A stretch of DNA of 64,000 nucleotides. It comes from Termitomyces sp. T153 (lineage: Eukaryota; Basidiomycota; Agaricomycetes; Agaricales; Lyophyllaceae). Location of the stretch: assembly GCA_018296165.2 (NCBI GenBank), contig JACKQL020000004.1, forward strand, positions 186,001-250,000. Direction: 5' to 3'. Below, one piece after another: positions 31,941 through 44,225 of the stretch. The first letter of the stretch is position 1. Every line of letters begins with the position of its first letter. The notes below the pieces were generated by a model that ran no database searches, was not told where the DNA came from, and saw only the letters and a list, made by a program, of their open reading frames with translations. Both the position numbers and the translations under genes were made by a program.

Positions 31941-33051
31941 ATGGTCTCTTTTTCCCTTCTGAGTGTGATTCTCTCGATTTTTCCACTGCTACGTGATGTC
32001 GGGGGCCTTTCTGCTCCAAATATAACAAAGCGTGACACTGTCAAGGGGCCAGTGATATCTGTGAACTTTCCAGACCCTTCAATTATCTGGGTCCCCTCTG
32101 AGAATTCCTGGTTCGCCTTTGCCACGAACGGTAATGGTGTCAACGTTCAACTTGCCACAAGCCTTGATTTCGATACGTGGTCGGTATGTATGCAACCTCC
32201 ACTCTCGGTAGCTATTGATCCAGGTTATAGGTGACAAAGCAGGATGCATTGCCCACAGTTGGAGCGTGGGTTGACCAAGCAAATCCTGCTGTGTGGGCAC
32301 CGATGGTCATCCAAATTGTAAAAATCATCGTTCTTCCTCTCAGATCCCTTTCTGACGTATCTCGTACATATAGCCCGACGGCTCCTTCGTCTTATATTAT
32401 GCTGCCACCTCAGCACAAGATCCTACGGCTCACTGTGTTGGAGTGGCGACATCTGCTAATGTCAGGGGCCCATACACACCCTTAGCAGACCCCTTTGTCT
32501 GCCACCTCGATCTGGGCGGGGCGATTGATCCTGCTGGCCACCATCATCCTGATGGCAGCCTTTACGTTGTCTACAAAATCGACGGAAACAACCGAGGAAA
32601 TGGTGGTTCGTGCAACAATGGCGTTGCGCCCATCAAATCAACGCCGATCATGCTACAGAAAGTCGCAGCGGACGGATACACGAAGATCGGGAGCGAGGTT
32701 CAAATACTCGATCGCGATGATGGGGACGGGCCTCTGATAGAAGCGCCGAGTCTCATCCAGGTTAAAGGAGTATGGTTTTTGTTCTTCAGTTCGGGATGTT
32801 TCGCAGAGACAACTTACGATCTGAGCTATGCCTACGCCACCAACGTTACTGGACCCTACACCAAGGCTCGAGGTCCGATCGCGCCATTACTAGTCTCCGG
32901 TGAGGATGAATTGAAGGCACCCGGGAGTGCATGCGCAGTGATGGATGGGTCGAAACTGGCGTTTCATGCATGGCTTGGCAATGACATTAACGGAGGACGA
33001 GGAATGTGGACGGCCATACCATCCATCGATGGAACAACAATCACTCTCTAG
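31941..33051 (+). CDS. Secreted glycoside hydrolase family 43 enzyme
   Basis: Three exons (31941-32183, 32231-32317, 32374-33051; introns of 47 and 56 nt between codons) give 335 residues. A signal peptide opens the protein (MVSFSLLSVILSIFPLLRDV, cleavage likely soon after GGLSA). GH43 features follow: VNFPDPSIIW (catalytic base Asp), AVWAPMVIQIPDGSFVLYYA, GVATSANVRGPYT, GGAIDPAGHHHPDGSLYVVY (second Asp), PLIEAPSLIQ (acid Glu) and SYAYATNVTGPYT. All three acidic residues are present, so it should be active on arabinan- or xylan-type side chains; the exact substrate cannot be told. The end is GTTITL followed by TAG. Confidence 0.88.
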
Positions 33052-33844
33052 TACTACCCTGTTTGTTGAATTCGAATCTCGAACCATTTACATTGAGTTC
33101 CCTCTGTTACCCACATGATGTATTGTGTTGGATTGGGGACTCTGTGCGGGAACCCATCTGTTAATTATCAGCAGTTTTCTTGATCTGAAGCCCGATGATC
33201 TTGGTCGTCTCTGCAACCCAGTGTCAAAAAAATTGATTTTTTAACATAACCCGGATCAGCAATCTTCACCTTCAGCCTGCCAGACGAAGCTATGTGCTCG
33301 GAACTTCAGGAGATATACCGTACATCATGATCTAGGACTGGCCAAAGTGAGAATAATCAATGATAGTATGTATATGCTGTTGCTTGAACCATACAAAATG
33401 TGTATACCGGGGGAAATTGCCCGAATAACATCATTTATGGAACCTGGAAGTCCACGGATGTGAGTAGGGCCTTGTAATCCAAAAAAAGTGCTCATTATGG
33501 GATCAACAAAACATATGCATACGAGCCGCTCCGACTATCCAGTGATGCAACTTCAACGAAGCAAAAAAAAAGAATACTAGTTTCCTGCACTGAGACTAAA
33601 TGATGAGGCTCAGAGGGCACAATAACTATGATGTGAGAGGTCAACCGGCCATGATGAAGCAATGGTATCCAGTGCAGCAAAAGCCCGAAGTAGATAACCT
33701 GACCGGGGAGTCGGGCCCGGGGTGACCCAACCGGATCAATGACCGGTGGCCGCGATCGGCTCGGTCGGCTCTGTCTTTTGCCACCCCATCCCTATTCGAA
33801 GGAGTCCACTCTAGCTCGATTGTGAGCCGCATACAAGCTACATA
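33052..33844. other. Intergenic region, no gene seen
   Basis: Follows the GH43 gene and precedes the RWD gene on the same strand. Only short frames without motifs. A GC-rich patch at 33700-33790 lies close to the next gene and could be its promoter. Confidence 0.4.
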
Positions 33845-34768
33845 ATGAAAGCTTTAACGCCCCCTCTGGAGAAGCAACTCCAAGAACTACACTTGATTAC
33901 TTCTTCACTCCTTCCTGGCAATGAAAGATTAACTTTTCTAGACGAGGAAGATATCTGGAATTGTCTAATAATGCAATACGCCGATCCAACTACTGATTCT
34001 ATAGTTGCTAAGAAACCTGAACATCCTCTGCGCTTCCGGATAGACATAAGTGCCTCTGACGTTTGCTTTATCGTTCAAGTCCCAATCGAGTACGAGGGAA
34101 AACTAACGACAACAGCCCCTACTTTCGCAGCGAAGGGCGACCAGATCACTCGTACCGAGCAGGAGAAATGGCAGGATATGGTTGAGGACCACTTAAAACA
34201 AATTGGAGACTCAGAGTGAGTTTTGAATGATTTTACCGCGTTCTCTTCTCACTGGTTGTACTCCAGATTTCCCATCTATGAACTGCTTTCTTTACATCTT
34301 CTGCCTATCTTACACAAAGAACTAGAATCCCACCTCCGATCAGTTGATCACCCTACCCAGCAAACATCTTCTCAAACACAATCCATGTATCATGCACTCC
34401 TAACTTCACATCATCTTATCTCTCCCAATAAACGGAGATCTCTGCAGCATTGGTCCGCGTCATTATCAATATCAGGCTTCGCAAAAGTAGGTTATCCTGG
34501 AGTAATCTACGCCTCTGGATGGAGAGACAACGTGGAAGAGTTCGTGGAAAACGTCAAGGCGATGCAGTGGTTAGCTTTGAAGGTTCGATTCGTCGAAGAG
34601 CTTTCAGGAACCGAGAAGTCAGATGAAGTTGATAGACGGTGGTTTGAGTTTCAAAAGGTGGGAGAAGTCGTTGAAGAGATGCGCAGATTAGGAAGAGAAA
34701 AGTATATCGTTGAGATGGGCATCGGAAGCAAAAAAAATGATCGTACGAATTCCGAATTATATTGTTGA
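33845..34768 (+). CDS. RWD-domain protein of the RWDD2 type (with DUF1115)
   Basis: Two exons, 33845-34215 and 34267-34768, split by a 51-nt intron; 290 residues. The N-terminal RWD domain reads LEKQLQELHLITSSLLPGNE, a middle DISASDVCFIVQVPIEY strand, and after the splice SEFPIYELLSLHLLPI, which holds a P-x-Y motif. The C-terminal half has YHALLTSHHLISPNKRRSLQ, LSISGFAKVGYPGVIYASGW and WLALKVRF, the pattern of the DUF1115 region of RWDD2 proteins (H-H, GKPGVI). The molecular role of the family is poorly known; RWD domains usually mediate protein binding. The gene ends just before transposon block 2. Confidence 0.82.
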
Positions 34769-34807
34769 ACCGTCCAGCCATTCTTACACTCTTTCTTACA
34801 CAGTACC

Positions 34808-35035
34808 ATGATTATCTTGATACCCAACTTGCGCTCCATGCTTCCTCGCGATCTCTTCAATCTCTTCTAACCCGGCTAGTATTCGACGATACCAATCTAC
34901 CTATGAATCCCACTGCGAGACAAATTCACGAACCGTGAAAGCTATGGTGGCCATTGCAAGGCAGTCACATCCCAAGAGGGCCCGGAAGAAACGGTCTGTG
35001 AACACCAGAAGTCACATTATTGCAAATGCCATAAG
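34808..35035 (-). pseudogene. 3' end of an unidentified gene, cut by transposon block 2
   Basis: On the minus strand a readable tail VDWYRRILAGLEEIEEIARK then HGAQVGYQDNHGTV ends at a stop near 34808. Upstream in the same frame lies RFFRALLGCDCLAMATIAFT, interrupted by one TAG (which could lie in a small intron). CpG content is normal up to about 35035, after which repeat DNA begins. It looks like the last exons of a host gene whose 5' part is missing. Family not recognised. Confidence 0.4.
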
Positions 35036-35570
35036 ATGCCATACCTAGTATCACATAGAAGCCTATAGAAGCCTGTGTGTTGTTTGCGATTGGTATCTTG
35101 TGCAAAGATTGTCCTTTGGTAACTTCTTCAGCTACTTACTTATCTATTCAAAAAACATGTGACAGGCAGGCACATTTGGCATCTGCCACAATATTATAAG
35201 TGATATTCTTGTTATCCAGCACCTTAACACCTCTTCACTGGTGTTACTTCTCCACTATGAAGGCCATTCTGATGGAATCCCAGGATTTTACTAGGATAGG
35301 CAGGGAATGCAATTTCCTCGCAGGAAGTTGATTACTTTCCTTGGCTTGTCAGCATGACTGACAAGTCATGCAAAAGGCAGGGGTGTCTGCCACTAATGTT
35401 AGCCACCAATACCAACAATGGACATATTCCATTATCTGTTGGGTGCCAAAGTGACCCACCATGTGAGCTTGATCCAAAATTTGGGTGACCAAATCACAAT
35501 GTCAAGGTATACATAAGAACTTGTGGCCAATTAGATGCTTGGTCCACAGTCACTGGTTGGCTAGTATACC
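35036..35570 (-). pseudogene. Ty3/gypsy integrase zinc-binding fragment
   Basis: The minus strand reads LVTQILDQAHMVGHFGTQQI, YVHCWYWW and FCMTCQSC followed by a stop and QAK. This is the HHCC zinc domain of gypsy integrases (H-x-x-x-GH ... C-x2-C). CpG is almost absent. It is a fragment; no other domains of the same copy are seen nearby. Confidence 0.72.
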
Positions 35571-35580
35571 AATATCTCAG

Positions 35581-35830
35581 TGAAGAGTTCATTATTCTCT
35601 AACAAGTTAGCATTTTTGTTGGTTTGCTAGTACCACCTTAGGGTACTATTTTGTCAAGTCCTCATTTAGCACTAGCACCTATGGCTGGTTTTGTTTTGTT
35701 ATTGTCCCCTTTTGCTAACACCATTTGCTATCCCTGGCACCTCTTTTGTCCAGCTTTGCTAGCAATATCTGTTCAGTGACCTTGTATGTTGTGTCCTTTA
35801 GCATAGAAGCTAGGTGGCAACAGACATCAT
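35581..35830 (+). repeat. Repeat family X, copy 1 (contains the empty Tc1 site)
   Basis: Matches 41745-41848 plus 43442-43750: GCTAGTACCACCTTAGGG, then GTTTTGTTATTGTCCCCTTTTGC without the Tc1 element, then GCATAGAAGCTAGGTGGCAA. Further homology resumes at 37640-37960, matching 43745-44220. Family identity unknown. Confidence 0.75.
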
Positions 35831-36169
35831 CATTTTGGAGGTGAGAGTAAGTAAAGAGCAAGATTCTGCCAGAAACCTGTGCACAAGCCTTTTGATGCTT
35901 GCATTTCACTCCAGTGCCCTGCCAATTTAATCCCTTCCTAGACCCTTTGACCCTGCCACCTTCCTCACTGACTCCCTCACTACACCTACTGTAAATGGCA
36001 AGCAGTGGTGATGTCACTCTACCCTGGTGGTGACAAAATGGCTCAATATACCCTTGGCAAGTGTGAACAACTTGTGACTCAGACTTTCTCCAGTGGTCTT
36101 CCTACACTTGGCAGGTTTTGGATTACTATCACAACTTCTAGTGCATTTCTGTCACAACCCACTTGCAGA

Positions 36170-37232
36170 CCTCCAGACCTCTTCCCAAGCTGCCCTGCTT
36201 TTCTGCAGTTCCCTCACAACATCCCCACAACTCACCCCAACCTTTGCTCACCCATGGCACCCACCCTGGCTAACTCCAACACTTCCCTTACAAACTCTGA
36301 CAGCCTCCTGGCAAACCCTGATGCATTTCCTGCAGGCCCTGTCACTCACCATTCTCTTCCCAAGCCCCTGGGCCCCTCTGACATCTCTCCTGACCCTGGC
36401 ACACATCACTGACTTGTTCTCTTGATCCACCCAACCACTCTGAAACTTCCTGACAACTATGGGGCAGACCACATTCCTATCAGTTCCCATCAGGAAATCA
36501 CTGCAGCCCACTACCTGATCAGAACTGACACCCATCAACCCTGCATGGCTCCAACAAGCCCTGCCATTGCACTCTCAGTCTCTGGAGGAGGTCCAGTAGT
36601 CAGTATATAAGCTGTGGGACAATATCTGTTATAGTAGTCTTGATATTGCTTACCTACCAAGATTCTCTTATTACATTCTGTGTCTGTTATGTTTCCTGAT
36701 CTTGTCTCTGTTTCTAGTCTCATCTTGTTATTGTCTTGTATCATTGTCTCAATTTATTCATTCTCATCTTGACTCCAGCTTGTCTTGTCTGCCTCTATTT
36801 CCTTTATTGTTGCTTAAGTTTCTTTCAACTCTAACACTGTTATGAACTCCACACATACATCTATGACTCTCAGACATTCATAATTAACCTTGGATCTCAC
36901 TCTACACTTGGCCCCAGAATCAACATTAACTGATCACCCATCAATCTCCAGCACTGCTCCCATCACTTACATGGCCTCCACTTGCCATGCACATTCAATA
37001 CTTGCTCCCAGACTTGTACCTGAGTCTTTTCCAAGCCTGACCCTTCTTCATATCTTGTCTCAGACTCCCACAGATCACTCTGGACTTGCTTGGACCACTT
37101 CTTAGCTTATCCTCACAAATATCCGATGTCCAAAACTCCCAGGAGTGCCAGGTTATAAGTACAGGATGTCATGTCCACCTAGTAAGGACTTGTCCAGTTA
37201 AGCTGAGCCCCCATAGTCAGCAGAACCTGACA
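36170..37232 (+). repeat. LTR-like repeat, arm 1
   Basis: Ends ...CAGAACCTGACA at 37232. Its inverted copy lies at 40711-41670 (starting TGTCAGGTTCTACTGACC). Both share CCCCAACCTTTGCTCA and CAGTAGTCAGTAT landmarks. The TG/CA ends and the gag-protease fragment directly downstream suggest a gypsy LTR. No full pair in direct orientation was found. Confidence 0.6.
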
Positions 37233-37984
37233 ATTGCTATGTGACTCTTTGCAAATGGCAAACTTTACAGGAATGAGGAACATCACCTCTTTCAGCAGGG
37301 TATACCCATGTTGCTATGGTCTAAAATTGTCCACTGCCTTGAAATAACTATGCCTGACCACTACTCTGATGACTCTTACAATGTTGAGAACATGGTTGAA
37401 GGTGCTAAGTGGGTGTTAAAGAGTACAGACACTAGCACTTCTAAGTCTGTTCCTACCACCACTGTAAAGGGGAGATCACTCCATGGGTAAACCCAGCAAG
37501 AGCAGGCAAGGCACAGGTGATGAGTGACAGTTGAGGAGCATGGGGGCAGCCAGGAGTTGTGCAGAGGGCAAGCACATTGAGCTGAGCACAGAGATGGCAC
37601 TGAAGAATCTTACAGTTGGATCAATGGATAGACCTGGTGAACACTGCTATTATTTGGTCTGAGGATATTCCATACTACAGACCATGCTATATACTACATT
37701 GTTAGAAATGAGACTCATATAACTACTTCATCTGTCAGTGGTATGTATGGAAGCATGGCTAACAGTTAATCTATACTGAGTAATGTCTGAGCATGTGATT
37801 CATGGAAGGCAAGTAATGAGGACAGAAGAGTGCAGGGCATGACAGGCAGTATGTCAGATGAGCTAAAATAATGGATCATCCTTGGACTAAGCCCAGAATA
37901 GAGTTGAACAGTTCTAAAGTAGCTGTCCCCTTACAGCCACTCCTAACACATTCTGTCCTAGTTTAGTCCACTGCTTCCATTGCT

Positions 37985-38245
37985 ATGCCTGCCTCTGTTG
38001 TTAAGTCTGAGCCTGCTAATCATGCCACTGTCTCCACTATCATTAGTGCTCTTGAGCACTTAGAAGCTCTGCTCAATGCAGGTGCTGCTAATCATCCTCA
38101 CACCTGCTCAGATGAATGTCACTTCTGTGGCCAAACAGGTCACACTATAGTTTGTAGTTGCTGCCCCAGCTGGAACTGTACATTCAGCAAGGAAAATGTT
38201 GTTGCAATGCTGAAGGAAAAGTGGTGCTGTCCTCTAGCACCATGA
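37985..38245 (+). pseudogene. Gypsy Gag fragment with zinc-knuckle remnant
   Basis: Reads VSTIISALEHLEALLNAG then CHFCGQTGHTIVCSC, close to C-x2-C-x4-H-x4-C but with the last Cys displaced. It precedes the protease fragment on the same strand, as in Agaricomycete gypsy elements. Confidence 0.6.
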
Positions 38246-38741
38246 TTCCTGACTACTTTAGCAAGCACTTGTATATGGAATGCATCAACAAATGGCACTG
38301 ATGCAACTCCAGACAACTTGCTATAGAATGCTTGGCTGGTAACCCCAACTCAGACACAGAACAGGCTTCACATCAGACTTTAATTCATGAGGATTTGCAC
38401 TTGGATAGTGGTGGACCCAGGATCCTTTCTTGTGGGGAGCACATTGAATTGCTAGAAAGAAAACTTATGGCTGAAATAACCTGATGTCTTTGACAGCATA
38501 GAAGTCCCACACAACAAAGGTTACTGCCCTGCCCCTCAGTCTGCCCCAGCTCCTGCTGCCACTAATTCTGCTCCTGCAGCTCCTAGCACTCCTGCTTCTA
38601 CTGCTCCAACTACTAGTGCTAGTGACCCCCAGCTACTTCTACACCCCCTTTCTGGTATTCCCAATTGCTATGTCCCACCCAACACTTGTAACTTTGCTGC
38701 TCTAAATAAGCAACAAGATTGCACTTACTGAATGATGCCCC

Positions 38742-39430
38742 CAATTTACAACATTGAACAGACCAAGGCAGTTTGTGATTGTGTCTTCCAAACTAAGATT
38801 ACAGTCTTGGTTGGTGAATTATGCTGACTCTTGTCAGACATTTGCAATCAGTTTTGCTATGTCATCACCCCCCAAGTGCAATCTAGCCACCAACATTGCC
38901 ACTCTTGACAAACCTTTAAAACACAATGCCTTGATTGAAGAAATCCTGCTGACCTTCACTTATAACAATGCTATGTTCAGTTTGTCCTCCAATATTGCTA
39001 CCACCCAGAGTATCCTGGAAAACCTAGTGCCCATTATGTCTATTGATCCAACTGAAGCCTATATCAAGTTGGTACCCCCAGGTCAAGATCAAGTCATTCT
39101 CACTTGTGTTAAGGAAGCTCAATTTATCCCAGTCTATCATGATGCTTATTGACAATTGTGAGGATATAGAATGCATTGTTGATAGTGGATCTCAGATTAT
39201 CTCCATGTTGGCTGAACTTGCAAGTGATCTTTTGTTGACTTATGGTCTGAGTGTGGTACTCAACCATGCAGAGTGCTAATGCACCATGGATCAATTGCTA
39301 GGCCTAGCACACAATGTTCCCTGTACCATTGGCAACATCATATTCTACCTTCAGATCCATGTCCTTAGATCCCCAGCATACAACATTCTACCTGGCTGCC
39401 TATTCAATGTTCTGACTTGCAGTATTGTTA
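38742..39430 (+). pseudogene. Gypsy Gag-Pol fragment with retropepsin domain
   Basis: Several frames show typical pieces: QTKITVLVGEL and DICNQ before the protease, then IVDSGSQIISM with the catalytic Asp, YGLSVVLN, a stop, and GLAHNVPCTIGNIIFYLQIH then VLRSPAYNIL. The motif DSGSQI and the following order match the protease of common Agaricomycete Ty3/gypsy elements. The reading frame is broken in many places. The same element family continues, downstream of the protease, in the fragment at 58543-59370. Confidence 0.75.
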
Positions 39431-40710
39431 AGATCCTTATGTAGCAACTAAGAAACAATGCTAGCAATGCCATTATCTTCAGAATCCTCTATGCAAGGTT
39501 AGCAACAGAAGCACTAGCAACAAGAATAAAACTTACCTTTGATTCAATAACTTTTGCCTGCCCTTTACCCTTTCTCTTACCCAAGCCCCTTTCCTTGCTT
39601 TGGCAATGCTGCTGGGCCCCTAATGACAATGTTACCTTGTCCTCATGCCTCCTTATCACTGTCTAGCACAAAATCAACTCTCTTGCTGGAATCTGAACTG
39701 CTAGCAACTGCCAAGTCATAGGGAGGGTGCTGGAACCAGAACTGCTTATTAGGACTCAGGTCTGAAATTAGCTGAAGAGACCTTGTTATCTCTTTATCAA
39801 ACAGATCATCTATTTTGTACTCTAACAAAGACTGAGGGAGGGCCTGGCAACATGGTTAACAATAGGCATAATAAAAAGATATAGACCACACTTACAAAGT
39901 TTTTGGCATATTCCACCATTCACCATTTGCTAGACCAGCAAGCATAAAGCTTGCAACACTCCTCCTATACAGTAGTGCTCTCCGACTACTCTACACTACT
40001 CCCTGCCATCTCAAACCAGTGCGAGTAAGCTTTAAAGAAGCCAGTTGCACCCTTCTTGAGATTCTTGGTTATTACTTCATGAGTCCCTGCCAAGATTTGG
40101 TCAATCTTGCCCAAGTAGGCATTGGCAGTGTGCTCATGGTCAGCCTAAGAAGCAGCAGCAGCAAGAGAAGACATTTAAAGTCAAACTAGAGGTGGAATGA
40201 GTAAGCAAAATGTGATGGGGGATTTGACAAAGTTCAATGCTGAGACTATCTAAACCCTCAAAAAATAGTGCATGGACTACCTAGCAAATTACAGGACTTC
40301 AATGATTGACTGGGAACAGTCAAAGTTTCAGTTCAGGGGAAGATGATAAGACTTTATTCTCAGTAAGCACTAATTTCTGTCATTTCCTATGTTTTTGGCA
40401 ACTTCCAGATTTCTTGGTTTTTATGTCATGTGATGGTCATGCAACTTTGTCACATGTGATCTAGACAGGCATGGTTTTCTTGCTACTTCATTTAATTTTA
40501 TTTACTGACTACATAACACCTCAATAACCAGCATACTGACTGTCATTCCAGGTGTTAGTTTTAACTATGGTTTGGGTCACTTACTTTCACATGGCATTCA
40601 TCCTGACTTGCTTATATTACTAGTGACCAGTTTCCTATTGTTGGCTCCTCTTGCTATAAATACTGTCATGTTTTCTATGCTACCATTGAAGAATTTTACT
40701 TCATTATTAG
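39431..40710. other. Repeat-derived stretch without a recognised gene
   Basis: CpG-poor. The part at 40340-40520 is homologous to 58230-58480 (shared CTATGTTTTTGGCAACTTCCAGAT-type stretch). The frame at 40572-40790 is hydrophobic and enters the LTR-like arm; not convincing as a gene. Confidence 0.5.
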
Positions 40711-41670
40711 TGTCAGGTTCTACTGACCCTGGAAGCTCAGCTCAACTGGGCAAATTCTTACTAGGCAGACATGATGTCCTGCCCTTATAACCTGTGTTTC
40801 AGAGAACTCCAGACATTAGATACTTGTAAGGATAAACTTGGGGAAGCAGTCCAAGCAACCCTGGGGAAGTCTAAGACTAAAGGGTGAGCATGGAGGCTTG
40901 TCAGGTACAAGTCCAGGATTGAATACTTAGAAGGCAGGGCAATTGGAAATCATGTGAGTAACAGGAGTGGGACTGGGGTCTGATGGGTGATCAGATGGGG
41001 TTGATAGGTTCTGGGACCAAGTATAGGACAAGGTCCAGAGTTAGATAGGAATGTACAGAGTCATAGAGATATAAACAGAGATTGAAACAGAGATAGAGTT
41101 GAAGGAAAATCAGGCCATGTGAAAGGAAACTGAGGCAGACAAAATGAGACAGAGTTGAGACAAAATAAAGACAAGAACAAAATAGAATTGAGAATGATAT
41201 GAAACAAGATTGGAGTCAGCAAGACAGAAATTAGAAACAAAACTGGGAAATGAGATGTAACAGGACACAATCATAAGTAGTATCAAGACTACTATAGCAG
41301 ATATTACTCTACAACTTAAATACTGACTACTGGGTCTCTTCTGGGGATTATGAGTCTGATGGTGGGGCTTTTTGGGGCTGCACAGGTTGGACAGGTGTTG
41401 GGTCTGATTGGGCAAGCTGTGGTGACACACTGGTGTGGGTCTGTAACGTGTGCCAGAGTTTAGTAGAAGTGGTGGGGATACCTAGGAGCTTAGTGGGGGT
41501 TGGAGGAGTGATGGGGCCTACAGGAGAGACATCAGAGTTATTCAAGGAAGCATTTGAGTTTGCTGAAGCAAGTGCTGGGGATGAGCAAAGGTTGGGGCAG
41601 ATCAAGAGGGTGTTGGCAGTACTCTGGGGAAGTGGGGGTTGCTTGGGAAGAGGTCCAGCAGTCTGGGGAT
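40711..41670 (-). repeat. LTR-like repeat, arm 2 (inverted)
   Basis: Reverse complement of 36170-37232, moderately diverged. Together they form a large, imperfect inverted repeat around the gag-protease fragment. Confidence 0.6.
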
Positions 41671-41848
41671 GAGTTATGATAATTAGCCCCAGACTTTTTA
41701 TATAAGTCTTGGAACTCTAAAGCCTCTTCTTTTGCCCTAGCACTTGCTCTATTGAGTTATCATCTTTGTTGTTTTGCTAGTACCACCTTAGGGCACTATT
41801 ATGTCCAGTCCTCATGCACTAGCACCTATAGCTAGTTTTGTTTCATTA

Positions 41849-43441
41849 TAGTGGCTCAAAAAACTGTCCCAATATTTTATACTTTTTAAAAGATGACATT
41901 GGTATGAAGGATTGGAAGTATTTAAAATTCTAATTGAATCATGTAAAGTACTATGGCATCACAGCTACAGATTGCATTTAATTTTATGTAATTTAAATTA
42001 AAACTGATGGAGTAATGGCCATTTTAAAATATACACTCATTGGGACAGTTTTTTGAGCATCTCTAATTTTGCAGGTACATCACTATTTTAGTCAGAAATA
42101 AAGAGTAAGTTGCATGTGGGAATATCAACAGAGTCATGTGACCATGTTTGGTTATATTTGGGAGTGGTTCAAGTTAGTTGAACTGCAACTTGACCTTCAA
42201 CTACCATCATGAAAGTTACTTATCTTGCACAATGCTCTACTGTTGCTTCTCTCCTTGCTCAAGGGTATTATCTGTATTAGATTGAGGCTAAAACTGGTCT
42301 AGGGAAGTTTACTATTGGGAGGGGTAGAGAGTTGGAGGTGGACAAGGAAAACCACCTGGAGGCCATCCAGCTAAGCTTACTCTATGTGATAAACAGGCTA
42401 TTGTTCAACAAATCACATGACACAGCTGTTCAGGCCATCAATGTTATCAACAACATCATTTCCAACCTGTCTCTCCTCAGGCTGTCTGGAATGTGCTGAA
42501 GGAGGAGGGGTATTAATCTGCTACAAAGAAGAAAGTTCCTATGCTCAAAGCTAGACATCAACAACTACAACTTAAATGGGCTCAAAAGCATCAGAACTGG
42601 ACTGTGGAGGATTGGAAAAGAGTGTTGTGGACAGATGAGATAAAGATTAACAGGATTTGGTCAGATGGAAAGCAGTATGTGTGGAAGCTACAAGGAAAAG
42701 GCATTTCAGACAAACCACCACACCTTCTATGAAACATGGAGGAGGGAATAATCTCATGGTATGGGGCTGTATGGGTTGGAATGGGGTAGGAAAGCTGGTT
42801 GGTAGAGGTGGTGGGGATCATGAATGCAGAGCAGTATTATGAAATCTTGGATGATGGAGCAAAGAAGAGCTTTGAAAAGTTGGAGATGGAGGAGGGTGCT
42901 CACTACTTTCAACAGGACAATGACTCCAAACACAACTCCAAGAGGGCTAATAGTGGTTTGAAGACATTAACTTTGATGTTCTCTGGTGATGAGCCCAATC
43001 CCCTGATCTTAACTCTATTGAACACCTCTGGGAGTACCTCAAGAAGCAGCTTAAGCAGTATGAAACACCTCCTCATGGTGTGCATGAATTGTAGGAGAGA
43101 GTTGTAAAGGAGTGGGACTGAATACCAGCAGAGGTATGCCAAAGACTAATAGAAAGCATGCTTAGAAGGATCCAAGCAGTTATCAAGGCAAATGGAGGAC
43201 ATACAAAGTACTAAATACCAAAATTAGAGATGCTCAAAAAACTGTCCTAATAAGTGAATATTTTAAAATGGCCATTACTCCATCATTTTTGATTTAGGTT
43301 ACATAAAGTAAAATGCAATTTGTAGCTATGATGCCATAGTATTTTACATGATTTAACCAGAATTTTAAATACTTCCAATCTTTCATGCCAATGTCATCTT
43401 TCAAAAAGTATAAAACATTGGAACAGTTTTTTGAGCCACTG
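41849..43441 (+). mobile_element. Tc1/mariner DNA transposon, degenerate
   Basis: 1593 bp with about 223-bp terminal inverted repeats (41849-42071 and 43219-43441), flanked by TA on both sides (41847-41848 and 43442-43443). The outer ends read TAGTGGCTC and GAGCCACTG, consistent with an original CAGTGGCTC. A homologous site without the insertion exists in this window at about 35690. Contains a broken DD34E-type transposase. Confidence 0.9.
42470..43210 (+). pseudogene. Tc1/mariner transposase, frameshifted
   Basis: Pieces in three frames: WTVEDWKRVLWTDEIKINRI (first catalytic Asp in TDE), then LMVWGCMGW, then YFQQDNDSKHNSKRA (second Asp), and QSPDLNSIEHLWEYLKKQLK (third acidic residue, Glu) in the last frame, ending GGHTKY. 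In-frame TAG and TGA codons interrupt the tail. It would cut and paste the element at TA sites; this copy cannot. Confidence 0.88.
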
Positions 43442-44225
43442 TATTGTCCTCTTTTGCTAACACCCTTTACTAGCTCTAGCACCTTTTTGCCCAGCTTTGC
43501 TAGCAACCTCTGTCTGGCAACCTCATATCTACTCTGGTCAGATTTACTTGCAGGGTTTTGCTGCTTCAATACCAGCTTTTTACTGACCTCATAGTAGCAA
43601 CCTAGTGCCACTTATACCTAGCAGGCTTTCTGGGACCTAGCTCAACTTGCACTCTCATTGTCTATAGACCATTCATACTCTACTCACAAAACCATTAGTT
43701 GTTATGTCCTCTGCATAGCAGCTAAGTGGCAATAGACATCAACATTGATCTAAGGACATTCTATCCTGCAGACTGCCCTATATACTACATTACTAGTAAT
43801 GATGGACTAACATTACACCTACTCATTGGGCCATGATATATAAGAGAGAATGACTAACAATAATTTATGCCAAGTAATGTCCAAGCATGTGATCCATTAA
43901 AGGCAACTAATAGAAACAGAAGCACTGCTGGCAGCCAATAACTATCTCTGAGATAACAAAGAGAGAAAAACCTGTTATGCCATTTTTGAACAGTGGATTT
44001 CCAATGGAAAAAGGCTTGAAACAATGGGAAAAATCTGTCAAAGAAATGGTATGATAGGTTGATTTTTCCATTTTTCTAATTGAAGCATGTTTCAGTGCCA
44101 GTAATGAAGGGTGTTCAAATGAGCTAGAATGGTGGATCATCCTTAGACTAAGCCTAGAATAGAGTCAAACAGTCCTAAGAAGAGAGCCATTTCCTTATAA
44201 GCAACCAGTCTCCTACTGTCACTAT
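43442..44225 (+). repeat. Repeat family X, copy 2
   Basis: Continuation of the copy interrupted by Tc1 (starts 41745). Matches copy 1 at 35700-35830 and 37640-37960, e.g. GGATCATCCTTGGACTAAGC against GGATCATCCTTAGACTAAGC. No gene found in it. Confidence 0.7.
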
